Shown: piece after piece, positions 1-8,286 of the stretch
Numbering within the stretch: position 1 is the first letter of the stretch
Layout of the letters: each line of letters starts with the position of its first letter
Source: a virus
Reading direction: 5' to 3' (one strand)
Length of the DNA stretch: 29,030 bases
IMG/VR virus record: IMGVR_UViG_3300047374_000108
Location: 1-29,030 of that record
Program-made: the position numbers and the translations under genes
Notes under the pieces: generated by a model
Database searches by the model: none
What the model saw: only the letters and a program-made list of their open reading frames with translations
What the model was told of the DNA's origin: nothing

Positions 1-895
1 CTTCAGAACCGACAGAGGCAGAAGAGCCCGGGCCAGTACCGAAGTAAGGTAGGTTGTTAGACTTATAAACACGGAAGCCACGGATAAGACCATTTCCAAC
101 ACGGCCGTTACGAATTTCTTCGCCACCGCCGAAGTCTGCGTTAACAAACTTGGAGTCTTCATCCATTAGCAACTCGTAGAACACTGGATCTGCAACGAAC
201 CAACGTCCTTCTGAGTCAACATTCGCCTCGTCCATCTTACGAGCCATACGGTTCAAGATAGCAAGAGGTGAAGTGATTGCACCAGCACCACCACCAGCGG
301 CAGTAGGAATCGAAGTCAGAGCGTGTGTATCCGCGTCTGCTGATCCACCCAAGTCAGAACCACCGAAGTCAGTGATGTCTAGCTTGTTAGCTACTAGCAG
401 TTCGTCTGAACCAGCACTTGCATCGGCCTTAGTACCGTTTGCGGCTGAACGAACAATCCATGCAGTACCACCTGAGTTACGCTCGTAACCAGACAGATAA
501 CCTAGCACTTCTTGGTCGAAAGTGTCGCTCAAACGGAAAGCCGCACGGTCTGTTGCCAGATCCATGAAGTTAACGTGAGAGTGAGCCGCTTCGATATCGT
601 CAACCTTGAACATGAAGTAGTTCGCTTGGTCAACAACAAGGCTGAAATCAGCGTCTGACAAGTCTTGAGCGGCTACAGTTGTACCACGCTTATAGTCAGA
701 AACAGTGATTTCTGGTTCTTTGATAATACGGACTGAGTCACCATAGTTGGCGATCTCACCCATGTAATCCGTATTGGTGATGTCTTCTACTACAGAAGAT
801 TTGCGGAAAGCCTTTTGAACTTTCTGCGAGTAAATGACAGGACTAAAGTTACCGTTGGGAAGGTTACTATACCCTGACGCGCTTGGAAAAGCCAT
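1..895 (-). CDS. Major capsid protein, C-terminus cut by window edge
   Basis: The reading frame opens with ATG at 895 and stays open for 298 codons to the left edge, so the end of the gene is missing. The start is preceded by a strong ribosome site (AAGGAGAT, 5 nt before ATG). The N-terminus MAFPSASGYSNLPNGNFSP and the order of segments (an early stretch running into IANYGDSVRI, a later DQANYFMFKVDDI stretch) resemble capsid proteins of marine podoviruses; this is recognition by eye. It is the last gene of the visible packaging/head operon (portal, scaffold, capsid), the usual order. All 14 arginine codons visible are CGT (13) or CGC (1), matching the phage tRNA-Arg(ACG) at 27099. Expected role: the shell subunit, assembled around the scaffold encoded just upstream. 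Confidence 0.85.
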   Translation of the reverse strand, partial: MAFPSASGYSNLPNGNFSPVIYSQKVQKAFRKSSVVEDITNTDYMGEIANYGDSVRIIKEPEITVSDYKRGTTVAAQDLSDADFSLVVDQANYFMFKVDDIEAAHSHVNFMDLATDRAAFRLSDTFDQEVLGYLSGYERNSGGTAWIVRSAANGTKADASAGSDELLVANKLDITDFGGSDLGGSADADTHALTSIPTAAGGGAGAITSPLAILNRMARKMDEANVDSEGRWFVADPVFYELLMDEDSKFVNADFGGGEEIRNGRVGNGLIRGFRVYKSNNLPYFGTGPGSSASVGSE

Positions 896-1207
896 AGTTC
901 ATCTCCTTTTAGATGTTATGAAATTCAACACCAGTCAATTTGTACGAACTCAGCTATTGCTGAATTACGCCACTAGTGTCGTTACAAAACAGAAGGGATA
1001 GCTTCATGAAGGGCTAAGTGAGACGGGGTATCTTCCGAGGAAGGGCCTTTTCAACTTAGGTAACTTTAGAATTAAACTTCTGAAAATAGGGAAGGGTGAG
1101 GTAGGAAAGTATGATAAAACTAAAGTAAGACTTTAGAATTACATAGGTTTCGGCTCTGATATTATTAAGGTTGTTATACCACAATAACTAAGTGTTTAGC
1201 AAGTGGT
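896..1207 (-). other. Long non-coding leader of the capsid gene
   Basis: No gene is seen in these 312 bases. If the promoter at 1173-1202 is used, the capsid mRNA has a leader of roughly 270 nt. It contains two copies of ACTTTAGAATTA (1063-1074 and 1130-1141), a 7-bp stem CTAAAGT/ACTTTAG (1120-1136) and a 5-bp stem TCAGC/GCTGA (950-963). The stems are short and A/T-rich, so they may not be functional. Confidence 0.5.
1173..1202 (-). promoter_or_regulatory. Candidate promoter for the capsid gene
   Basis: On the minus strand TTGCTA (1197-1202) is followed after 18 bp by TATAAC (1173-1178). The same TTGCT ... TATAACAA arrangement with 17-bp spacing occurs upstream of the small basic protein operon at 8924-8952. 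The spacer here holds TAGTTATTGT, like one half of the dyads found at other promoters in this window. A dedicated promoter would let the capsid gene be expressed above the scaffold gene. Confidence 0.5.
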
Positions 1208-1993
1208 TTAACGCGCTCCGCCAGTTACATCGTAATCGAACAATCCCTTTTTGATCGAATCCATGATCGCGGCTTCATTCTTTTCGTATTCGGCCGGTGT
1301 CATAGACTGTACCTGACTTTCCTTGAATGAAGACTTTCCACCTGTTGGGGCGGCTACACCACTTCGGCCTACGGCTTGAGCGGCAAGACTTACATTCTTG
1401 GATCTCTTTTTACGGATGCCCTTGTCGGCTTTGTAGAGGTCAATTGCTCTAGCGGCCGCTCGTGCATCTGTATTGTTCTTGTACAAGGCGTCCTGAACGT
1501 ATTTTGGTTGTTCAGTTACCCAGTTATGAAATTCTTTGGTTGCACGGATGGTGTCAAAGTCTGGGTGGAACTTCTTGAGTTCTAGAAGAGCTTTTTCAGT
1601 CTTGATGTTCTTTTGCTCTTTTTTGATCTCTTCGAATTCCATTTTAGCATCAGTTACGGCCTCTTGGACACGTTTCTGTGCAATGGTATCCACAATCTTT
1701 GCGACATCAGGATATTTTTTACTCCAAGCATCAACTTCTTCTTCCGTTTTAGGGAACCTGATTTGAGCTTTTGTAGCATCCGACAATTGTTGACGGACTT
1801 GTTGGATCTCCTGATCTCGTTCTGCCATTTGCTGTTGCATGTGGCGTCTTAGATCACCATAACGTTTTTTAAACGTTTCTTCCTCTGGGTTAGCAGAGGC
1901 TTTTGGTTCAGCTTGAGTTTGAGGTTGAGCCTGAACATTCTCAACAACGGGATCATCTAGCGTATCCCGATACGCATTTTTATATTTAGCCAT
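1208..1993 (-). CDS. Capsid scaffolding protein
   Basis: A 261-residue, highly charged protein rich in Lys, Glu and Gln. Heptad-like stretches at residues 41-72 and 101-142 suggest long coiled-coil helices, and the C-terminal third is basic. Composition, size and position between portal and capsid genes fit the scaffolding protein that guides procapsid assembly and then leaves. The ATG at 1993 has a good ribosome site (AGGAG, 6 nt upstream). Function is inferred from context and helix pattern; no catalytic motif is expected. A structural protein of unknown role is the alternative. Confidence 0.72.
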   Translation of the reverse strand: MAKYKNAYRDTLDDPVVENVQAQPQTQAEPKASANPEEETFKKRYGDLRRHMQQQMAERDQEIQQVRQQLSDATKAQIRFPKTEEEVDAWSKKYPDVAKIVDTIAQKRVQEAVTDAKMEFEEIKKEQKNIKTEKALLELKKFHPDFDTIRATKEFHNWVTEQPKYVQDALYKNNTDARAAARAIDLYKADKGIRKKRSKNVSLAAQAVGRSGVAAPTGGKSSFKESQVQSMTPAEYEKNEAAIMDSIKKGLFDYDVTGGAR

Positions 1994-2022
1994 ATTTCTC
2001 CTGATGGGGGCCGTTAAAGTAG

Positions 2023-2038
2023 ACTAGCCAAAGCTAGT
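2023..2038 (-). other. Small hairpin between head genes
   Basis: On the minus strand ACTAGC-TTTG-GCTAGT forms a perfect 6-bp stem with a 4-base loop in the 73-bp gap before the scaffold gene. There is no T-run after it, so it is not a typical terminator; an mRNA processing or stabilising stem is possible. Confidence 0.35.
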
Positions 2039-2066
2039 GGTTTATGCGGGTAGCCCGGGCCGCAAA

Positions 2067-2867
2067 TTAGCCTTTCATCAGAGCGATTTTCACGCTCGGA
2101 CGATATGTATTCTTGCCGTCCGACTCTTCTTCGTCTTCTGGTTCTAAAACTTCTTCTTCAATTTCTGTTTGTGCAATTTCGACGACGTTATCTTCTGGAG
2201 TTTCGTACTCCTCTTGACCGTCGTAGTTTAGTTCAGTCATTTCAGACTGTTTGTCTTTGTAGCTAGGCATGTCATCTTCTTCATATTCTTCATCGACATG
2301 GTGGTATCCACGGCCGTCGCAATGATCACATCCTTCCCCTTCACACTCGGGGCATTCAATGACCTCCATATATTCTTCGAGGTAATCATCCTCGTCATCG
2401 AGAGTCTGAATCTGGCCTTCCATATGCATAGCCATCAATCCAATCTTAGCTTCGTCGCGCAACATCATGAATGTCTTCAATCCGTGGTAGCGAACAACAT
2501 CGGCTGGGACGACATACTCACCGTCGCTTAGAGCGGCTGGAATATCATCACGAACATTCATTTCGTTAGAGCCGGGGGGAACTGGATTTCCAGATACTGG
2601 ATCCATACCGATAGACATATCACCGCCGCACTCTTCGCAACCGCAATCAGACATTGGGTCGCCCATAAGACCACCGCACATCATCTCTACAGGTTCTTCA
2701 TCACCCATTGCTTTTTGAACAGCTTCACCGCGAGTTTTCTCGTACTCAGACAGTTTACCGTCGTTATCAAGATCTGCTTCGATCTCGTCTAATTGAAATT
2801 TTTTATCAGCCATATCTCTCCCCGCTTTGGTTTTAATACCCCTCCGCATTTCTTCTTTTGAATTCAT
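2067..2867 (-). CDS. Acidic structural protein with EF-hand and DnaJ-like zinc motif
   Basis: A 266-residue acidic protein. Residues 32-43 form a complete EF-hand loop (D32-x-D34-x-D36-G37-x-L39-S40-x-x-E43). Residues 172-187 are a DnaJ-type cysteine pair, C172-x2-C175-x-G-x-G-C180-x2-C183-x-G-x-G, and a second cluster sits at C64, C75, C77 and C80. Around residues 105-140 the ALSDGEYVVPADVVRYHG segment resembles one often seen in phage virion proteins. It lies between portal and scaffold genes, so a virion or assembly role is likely. The ATG at 2867 overlaps the previous stop by 4 nt (ATGA); an internal ATG at 2813 (residue 19) follows GGGGAGAG and could be the true start. Metal binding is inferred from motifs only. 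Confidence 0.7.
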   Translation of the reverse strand: MNSKEEMRRGIKTKAGRDMADKKFQLDEIEADLDNDGKLSEYEKTRGEAVQKAMGDEEPVEMMCGGLMGDPMSDCGCEECGGDMSIGMDPVSGNPVPPGSNEMNVRDDIPAALSDGEYVVPADVVRYHGLKTFMMLRDEAKIGLMAMHMEGQIQTLDDEDDYLEEYMEVIECPECEGEGCDHCDGRGYHHVDEEYEEDDMPSYKDKQSEMTELNYDGQEEYETPEDNVVEIAQTEIEEEVLEPEDEEESDGKNTYRPSVKIALMKG

Positions 2868-3079
2868 TTCGCACCTTCGTTCGCCTGTTCACGAAGTGTT
2901 TGGAAAATCCTTAATTCTGCGATAGCACCTTGGATCTCTAATATTTTTTCATGAGACTTTTGTACTTCGAGAAAGCATTGCAGAGCTTTAATTCTTTCCT
3001 CTACATACGCTTGTAAAATCTTGTACTGATCCTCGTCGTTAACGAGTGGTAAAACATTACGAGCCATTTCTCTGTGCAT
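2864..3079 (-). CDS. Small helical protein between portal and EF-hand protein
   Basis: A 71-residue, mostly helical protein of unknown function. Its ATG shares one base with the portal stop (TAATG), and its own stop overlaps the next gene (ATGA), so it is embedded in the portal-scaffold translation chain. It has one cysteine and no membrane segment. An internal ATG at 3067 (residue 5) is an alternative start. The tight coupling suggests a virion assembly accessory protein, but nothing in the sequence fixes a function. Confidence 0.65.
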   Translation of the reverse strand: MHREMARNVLPLVNDEDQYKILQAYVEERIKALQCFLEVQKSHEKILEIQGAIAELRIFQTLREQANEGAK

Positions 3080-5199
3080 TACTGAGGTTGTCCTTCTTGT
3101 GGTGGTGGATTTCCTCCGTTAGCTCCGCCGCCTTCGCCGGTAAAACCGGGTGCGCCGGGCTCTGGTGCGTTACCGGGAACTGCTTGTCCCCCGCCGTTTC
3201 CAGTCGGATCTTGTACGTTTGGGCCACCTTGTTGAGCTTGCTGTGGCTGTTGCTGTTCCGGCATCATAGCGGCTACAGCGGCCATCATCTCAGCTTGTAT
3301 TGCGGCTTCTCTTGGATCGTTAAGGATCTTGTCCTCATCTAGATCCATGCTGGCGGCAATCTCACGCAGGATGTAGTCATACTTAACAAATGGAGCCATA
3401 CCGGGGTTAGCTGTCATCTGCATAAATTGCAGTAGACGTTGTGACCTTATCTCGTTTCGCATGAGGCTTTCAGTCCCCTTGGCTACGACATCGAGATCCC
3501 CTCTAATATCTTTGTCAAAATTAAATTGCATGTTGAACGCAAACAATGAGCGTCCAAGTGGAGACAACAGGTAGTCATCCACATTTCTTACAACGGCTTT
3601 AATATTCTGAGCCGCCGCGCCCATGAGCATAGACATACCGCTGGCTGTTCGACCAACGCCCATAACGCCTGTGCTTCCATGTGCAAAAGAAGGCATACCA
3701 GTAGCTTCATCCGCTAACTGACGCGCCTTATCAAAAACTTGTATACATTCGCCGGTTACGTTCGGGAACTTAGTCCCGAAGATAGCTTGACCCGGTGCCC
3801 CTGCTTGTCGGCGGAATATCTTGCCGGGATAAACAGATAGGTCTTGCCCGGGGACGAGGTTCGTCTCGTCAATCTCAATCAAGAGATTAGAAGACAGTGC
3901 CGCGTTATCGACAGCGAGACGCATGAAACCATTCATGATCTCTTGAGTGTCTTCCATATTTTCTGCAAGACCGATACCGAAGAAGCTGTAAGGATTTAGC
4001 TCGTACGGTACGGCGTGGTAAGGAATACGGCTTGGTGTGAATGGATTGACGACTAGACGTAAAACCTGACCATTACAGATCCACGCATTAACTTGTACTT
4101 CGTCTTCATCTGCTACCTCATCAGGTAGCTCAAGATCCGCTTTTTCTGCAATATCTGCATCAATAACGCCCCAGTATTCTAGAACTTCATATCTCTCTAC
4201 GTTAGAGGACATGTCGTTATCTTCTAGAGCCTCTTCCCAATATTCTGGAGTATAATTCGGGCCAAATTCAATTGCCTCTTCAATTGCCTCCTCACGGAAG
4301 AAAGGTCGTTTCTTCAATGCTCTCATCTGAGAACGGTTAAGTCTGTGTCGTTCAATTACATATTCAGTTTCAGCCATATTCCTTGCATCGGGATCTGGGT
4401 AAAAGTTCCAGATACTGACTGATTCAATCTTAGGAATGGTTCTAAAGACGGGGTCGTATTGACCTTCCTCATTCCAGTTTGGGTATTCTTTGTTAAGAGC
4501 AAATGGCCCTTTGATAATACCTGTTCCAAATAGCGACATTTCAAATGCCGTAGAACGTAAATGTTTGTTAGCTTGGCTTTCGTCTAGCTGTTCGTGGATG
4601 GTAGATTCCATCTTACGAGCGGCTTTTTGTGCGGGTTCAAATGTGAGAGCCGTCGGAGTTTTACCGGGCCCTTCTCGTAGTTTATCTTCCACACGTTCTA
4701 GTTGGTCTGCATATGGGCCAACATTCTTTAAAATCTCTGGTCGTGCTACTGTAGCTGACTTAGGTAGTTTAACTTGACCACCTGTAGCTTCGTCTACCTT
4801 GTCTTGAGTAATTTCTTTTGGATCAAAGTGTACCGCACCGGCAACGCCTAATGGTTTTTGGCTAGGCTCTATGCCAATGGGAAACTTACTACCAGCAAAC
4901 AGAACATCAACAATTTGAGCATAAGCGGCAAGTACCTTGGTCTTGGTGATCTTGATGAATGCTTGGCTCTTTTCTTTTTCAGTAAACTGAACTTCCGGCC
5001 CATACAAACCTCGGTAATTACGATACGCAGTAAGCCAACGATCCTCGTCGGACTCACGCGAAGTCTTAGAACGGTTATAACGACCTTCGACCCATCCAAT
5101 CAGACCATCAAGCTCAAATGCTTGTGGGTCGTCAGAGTCTTTCAGGCCAATACCCGCCTCTTCAATGTCTATGTCTTCTGGTCGATCTACTATTGCCAT
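3079..5199 (-). CDS. Portal protein
   Basis: A 706-residue protein directly after the large terminase gene, with the size and place of a podovirus portal (head-tail connector). It has an acidic N-terminus, a long mixed alpha/beta core, and a low-complexity Gln/Pro/Gly-rich tail over about the last 65 residues. The portal forms the dodecameric ring through which terminase packages DNA. The ATG at 5199 lies 4 bp past the terminase stop, with only a weak ribosome site (GGATA), so translation is probably coupled. The stop overlaps the next ATG by one base. No single motif proves a portal; the call rests on length, gene order and overall resemblance to marine podovirus portals. Confidence 0.82.
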   Translation of the reverse strand: MAIVDRPEDIDIEEAGIGLKDSDDPQAFELDGLIGWVEGRYNRSKTSRESDEDRWLTAYRNYRGLYGPEVQFTEKEKSQAFIKITKTKVLAAYAQIVDVLFAGSKFPIGIEPSQKPLGVAGAVHFDPKEITQDKVDEATGGQVKLPKSATVARPEILKNVGPYADQLERVEDKLREGPGKTPTALTFEPAQKAARKMESTIHEQLDESQANKHLRSTAFEMSLFGTGIIKGPFALNKEYPNWNEEGQYDPVFRTIPKIESVSIWNFYPDPDARNMAETEYVIERHRLNRSQMRALKKRPFFREEAIEEAIEFGPNYTPEYWEEALEDNDMSSNVERYEVLEYWGVIDADIAEKADLELPDEVADEDEVQVNAWICNGQVLRLVVNPFTPSRIPYHAVPYELNPYSFFGIGLAENMEDTQEIMNGFMRLAVDNAALSSNLLIEIDETNLVPGQDLSVYPGKIFRRQAGAPGQAIFGTKFPNVTGECIQVFDKARQLADEATGMPSFAHGSTGVMGVGRTASGMSMLMGAAAQNIKAVVRNVDDYLLSPLGRSLFAFNMQFNFDKDIRGDLDVVAKGTESLMRNEIRSQRLLQFMQMTANPGMAPFVKYDYILREIAASMDLDEDKILNDPREAAIQAEMMAAVAAMMPEQQQPQQAQQGGPNVQDPTGNGGGQAVPGNAPEPGAPGFTGEGGGANGGNPPPQEGQPQ

Positions 5200-5203
5200 T
5201 TAA

Positions 5204-7090
5204 TTAATATCCAAATTTTAAACTTGCTGGACGATATGCTTGCTCCGTCTTTTTGCCCCAGTCTTCGAAAGGTGAAGTTGCTCGGGGTCTACTCATGATG
5301 CCGTAGCGAATACTGTCGTAAGTGTGGTCGCTGGCGTATCTTGAATCGATGTCATCACTGCCCTTGGGGTCAGATGGAATGACGGGGAGATCTGCAATGA
5401 TCTGTCGGCAAGAACTGAAGAACACGATGCCGGGTGTTTCGATTTCTTCATCGTATTTAAGTAATTCATGAAGCCGGTTTTTACCCGCAACGCGAGAGCC
5501 GGTGCTTCTATCTGATGGTCGCCATCTGCAACCCATCGAGATCATTTCTTCCGCTATACTTGGGCCAATCTGTCCTCGATTATGCCAGCAAGAAGAATCC
5601 AGTACACCATAACTTATTTTCTCGCCTTTTTCAAGCTCCATGACCTTTGCGGCTAGATCTCGTGCTGTGTGCTTATTGACGTATAACTCTCTGTAAACAA
5701 TCAATGTTTCGTATGCTGGATCTATTGCATACCAGTGTACGGCACTCCAAGAACTGTAACCAAAGTCACATGATCTAAATCTTCGCCACTCTAGTGGAAT
5801 TTCAAACGGATCAACAATGTGGATCGTCTGTTTAAACTCACTAAACGCCGCTCCGTCGGCAATGGCCCAATCACCTTCCAATAATTGTCTGCGTTGCATC
5901 TCAGGCAACGATAGAAGGTTAGCCTCGTAGGAACCCTCTTGATACAGATAGGGATTGTCTCGAAGCGTGGCTGGAATAAAGCGTCTGTCAAATAAGGGCT
6001 TCCCTGCCTTTTCATGTCCTTCCGGGTAAGTTAGTTCTTCACCCGTCTCCAGATCCTTCGCACTAAACGTTGTGTTTGCCGGAGCCGGATCAATAAACAT
6101 TTTCTTGACCCACGAATGGCCGGGCCCACCCGGGTTCGTAGTAGCTCGCATAAAAATAGGTAAATCTGGATCAGTAGTACGAAGACGAGAACGCATATAG
6201 TCCCAAGCGAACGGAGTAGGGTGCTGAGTGAGTTCGTCAAACCCAATGTAACTAAAGGCTTGACCTTGGTATCGTAGTACGTCTTCAGGTCTTTCAAGAT
6301 ATGTCATCCATAGTCGTGCCCCGCTCGGGAAAACCCACTGGCTCTTTTTCTCTTGCCACTTGGCTCCCGGGTAGGCTTGCGGGTAAACTTCTTGGGATTT
6401 CCAAATAAGTTCACGCAATTCATCATTAGTACGGCGGAGTATTAGTCCGTTGAAATTTTTGTTGGAGAAGTATCGCATGGGATCTGCGAGGAGTCCCACT
6501 GATTTACCTCCACCGGCCGCGCCCCCGTATAGTACTTCTCTTTCCGATGCCGCGAGAAATTCTGTTTGCGGCCCCGGGTTGGGTGCGAAGATAACAGCCT
6601 GTTCTTTTGGGGGTGACTCGAAGTCGAGTGTGTCACTAAACTGGAGTGAGACTGGTTCGAGGTTTGGTTTTTCCTCTTCCCCATTTAAGGCTTGTAACTT
6701 TTTCTTTGTTGCTGTGAGGCTACGTTTTGCCGCCGCCTCGCGCTTCTTGAGATCGTGGACTTCACGTTCTTCCTTAGTCTTCGGCGCATTTTTGCGCTTG
6801 CGTTTCGCAAGCTGTTTAATCCGAGGATTTTTCGCGTCACCTCTGTGACGTTTCCAAATATTAGCAAGACCTTGGTGTGATACTTCCTGACCGGAGTTCT
6901 CACTTAACCATCTTGCCGCCTCTCTATACGAATTCCCTTCGTCGAGGAAATCCATCGCTTTCTCGATAAAACCAATAAGGTTCCAATCGGGAACAGCTAG
7001 TAATTCATCATCCTCACTTTGCTTATATCCATACGGTAGTTTGGACGTTTTGTTCGGACGTTTCTTATTCGGCCAGTTGTTCGCAGTCAT
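5204..7090 (-). CDS. terL: Terminase large subunit
   Basis: A 628-residue packaging motor. The ATPase domain shows Walker A GGAAGGGKS (residues 189-197) and Walker B YIGFDEL with D285/E286. The C-terminal RNase H-like nuclease shows acidic residues D442 (CDFGYSS), D498 (VLDSS) and an Asp cluster at 579-592. Unusually, about 160 residues precede the usual core: residues 54-84 look like a helix-turn-helix (SYREAARWLSE ... SHQGLANIWKRH), followed by a very basic helical linker (about 96-135). The gene starts inside the small-subunit gene (26-bp overlap) without a clear ribosome site, which suggests coupled translation and an assured stoichiometry between subunits. Confidence 0.95.
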   Translation of the reverse strand: MTANNWPNKKRPNKTSKLPYGYKQSEDDELLAVPDWNLIGFIEKAMDFLDEGNSYREAARWLSENSGQEVSHQGLANIWKRHRGDAKNPRIKQLAKRKRKNAPKTKEEREVHDLKKREAAAKRSLTATKKKLQALNGEEEKPNLEPVSLQFSDTLDFESPPKEQAVIFAPNPGPQTEFLAASEREVLYGGAAGGGKSVGLLADPMRYFSNKNFNGLILRRTNDELRELIWKSQEVYPQAYPGAKWQEKKSQWVFPSGARLWMTYLERPEDVLRYQGQAFSYIGFDELTQHPTPFAWDYMRSRLRTTDPDLPIFMRATTNPGGPGHSWVKKMFIDPAPANTTFSAKDLETGEELTYPEGHEKAGKPLFDRRFIPATLRDNPYLYQEGSYEANLLSLPEMQRRQLLEGDWAIADGAAFSEFKQTIHIVDPFEIPLEWRRFRSCDFGYSSWSAVHWYAIDPAYETLIVYRELYVNKHTARDLAAKVMELEKGEKISYGVLDSSCWHNRGQIGPSIAEEMISMGCRWRPSDRSTGSRVAGKNRLHELLKYDEEIETPGIVFFSSCRQIIADLPVIPSDPKGSDDIDSRYASDHTYDSIRYGIMSRPRATSPFEDWGKKTEQAYRPASLKFGY

Positions 7091-7466
7091 CGTCTGGGGT
7101 CACCTGTTTCGGCGGAAGAATAAAAATACCCCCTTCTGGCCCCTTAATCTCGACTTGTTCTTTTTTGACGAGTCCGGCTCTGTCCAAGATTTGAGTGGCC
7201 GCCGCAACCGCGTTTCTCGCTCCCATTGCGCCGGGGTCATGTAATACATCAATCATACTGAATGTCGCTCTAGGAGCGTTCATAGCAAGAAGATCACTAG
7301 CGCGATTTACTATCTCATCACGCAAAGGCCCAACCACTTCACTAATACGAGTGTTAGGCGAGTACCCAGCCATATTCATAGCTTCACGAATATTACCTCG
7401 TGCCTCTCCGCATAATGCTTCGAGAAAGGCTTCTTGCATTTCAGTATACTTTTTCTGTTCAGTCAT
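7065..7466 (-). CDS. terS: Terminase small subunit
   Basis: A 133-residue protein immediately before terL. The N-terminus (KYTEMQEAFLEALCGEARGN, then REAMNMAGYS) has the look of the helix-turn-helix that recognises packaging DNA in small terminase subunits. The end, IKGPEGGIFILPPK, resembles small subunit C-termini. It overlaps the upstream gene by 8 nt and terL by 26 nt. Expected role: an oligomeric ring that binds the pac or cos site and recruits the large subunit. The call rests on sequence feel and gene order. Confidence 0.78.
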   Translation of the reverse strand: MTEQKKYTEMQEAFLEALCGEARGNIREAMNMAGYSPNTRISEVVGPLRDEIVNRASDLLAMNAPRATFSMIDVLHDPGAMGARNAVAAATQILDRAGLVKKEQVEIKGPEGGIFILPPKQVTPDDDCEQLAE

Positions 7467-7818
7467 TTGTTTTGGTGTCCGCGTCTCGAAGAGCTTCCAT
7501 AGTCCCTAACCTGATAGTGATTTCGTGGACTTGCTCTTGTATCAGACGTAAATCATCAACGTCTCGTTCTAGTCCTTCAATCATCATATCTTGCCGGGCG
7601 TCTGCCGGTAAGGCACCTAGCTCTCCCCTAGGCCATTTAATTCTAAATTCGTTATTCTGATCTATCTCCATCTGGCTCTTATCAAACGCATGTTCGAGCG
7701 TGTTTATACGCTCCTGCATCGAGAAGTAGGCCATAGTACCTACTGATGAAGCAAAGATCATGGCAATGAGGTTTCTCAACGGTATAGTAATATCCGTATT
7801 ATCGCTTAACTTTGCCAC
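7459..7818 (-). CDS. Membrane-anchored coiled-coil protein
   Basis: A 119-residue protein starting with GTG at 7818, preceded by a G-rich ribosome site (GGGGGG, 4 nt spacing). Residues 13-33 form one hydrophobic membrane segment; the rest is charged and helical, with a stretch around 57-78 (RIKWPRGELGALPADARQDM) that I recall from other marine phages as a protein of unknown function. One N-terminal anchor plus a periplasmic or cytoplasmic coiled coil would fit a spanin-like or holin-associated lysis protein, but no lysis partner is visible and this is only a suggestion. Confidence 0.7.
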   Translation of the reverse strand: MAKLSDNTDITIPLRNLIAMIFASSVGTMAYFSMQERINTLEHAFDKSQMEIDQNNEFRIKWPRGELGALPADARQDMMIEGLERDVDDLRLIQEQVHEITIRLGTMEALRDADTKTND

Positions 7819-7840
7819 TAATCCCCCCTAGAAATCTCCT

Positions 7841-8089
7841 CTACCATTTTTTGCAAGACCAATATCTTGCGGTAAATTTATCTTTTGCAGTATCGCACTT
7901 ATGCCGTGCGCGAAACGACTTGCGTCGTTTTGGATTGGACTTCTTGATCTTCATGTTTGGATCACCGAAACGAATGATCTTTTCCTTTCCATCCTTACAT
8001 GCCTTAACAACAAACTTCTTGGATCCTCCCGAAGTTCGTCGCGGCTTGTTGCAAGCCATCTTTGACTTGTCTACCGGTTTAGAGGCCAT
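7841..8089 (-). CDS. Small basic four-cysteine protein
   Basis: An 82-residue, strongly basic protein with cysteines at 13, 31, 65 and 79 and the segments IRFGDPNMKIKK and RRKSFRARHKCD followed by YWSCKKW. I recall this pattern from many large and marine phages as a conserved small protein without assigned function. Its ATG shares one base with the preceding stop (TAATG). The four cysteines could bind a metal, and the charge suggests DNA or RNA contact, possibly in the head; both are inferences. Confidence 0.78.
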   Translation of the reverse strand: MASKPVDKSKMACNKPRRTSGGSKKFVVKACKDGKEKIIRFGDPNMKIKKSNPKRRKSFRARHKCDTAKDKFTARYWSCKKW

Positions 8090-8277
8090 TAGTACTTCTT
8101 CTTTTTCTTAGCGGACTTTTTCATATGCCCACCACCGTACATGCCTTTCTTCTCTTCTTTGTTAATGTCGAGTTTCTGTAGGCCGTCACCCATTTTCATG
8201 AATCCACCGGAGTTCATCTTCTTAGGCTTTTGACTTGATTTAACTGAAGCCCCACAGTTTGATTTCTTAGAATGCAC
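8089..8277 (-). CDS. Small Lys/Gly-rich protein
   Basis: A 62-residue protein with a Lys-rich C-terminus (KKSAKKKKKY), Gly and Met repeats and one cysteine. The GTG start at 8277 has a near-perfect ribosome site (AGGAGG, 5 nt spacing), which strongly supports translation. It is the second of four small basic genes in a row. No family is recognised; low complexity makes homology hard to judge. A DNA-condensing or head-internal role is possible from charge alone. Confidence 0.65.
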   Translation of the reverse strand: MHSKKSNCGASVKSSQKPKKMNSGGFMKMGDGLQKLDINKEEKKGMYGGGHMKKSAKKKKKY

Positions 8278-8286
8278 TACTTCCTC

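Noticed and set aside
6450-6848. Plus-strand frame of 132 codons antisense to the terminase gene.
   Set aside because: Mirrors the codon structure of terL; no ribosome site or protein-like composition. Other long antisense frames (7195-7509, 16288-16689, 17535-17876) were dropped for the same reason.
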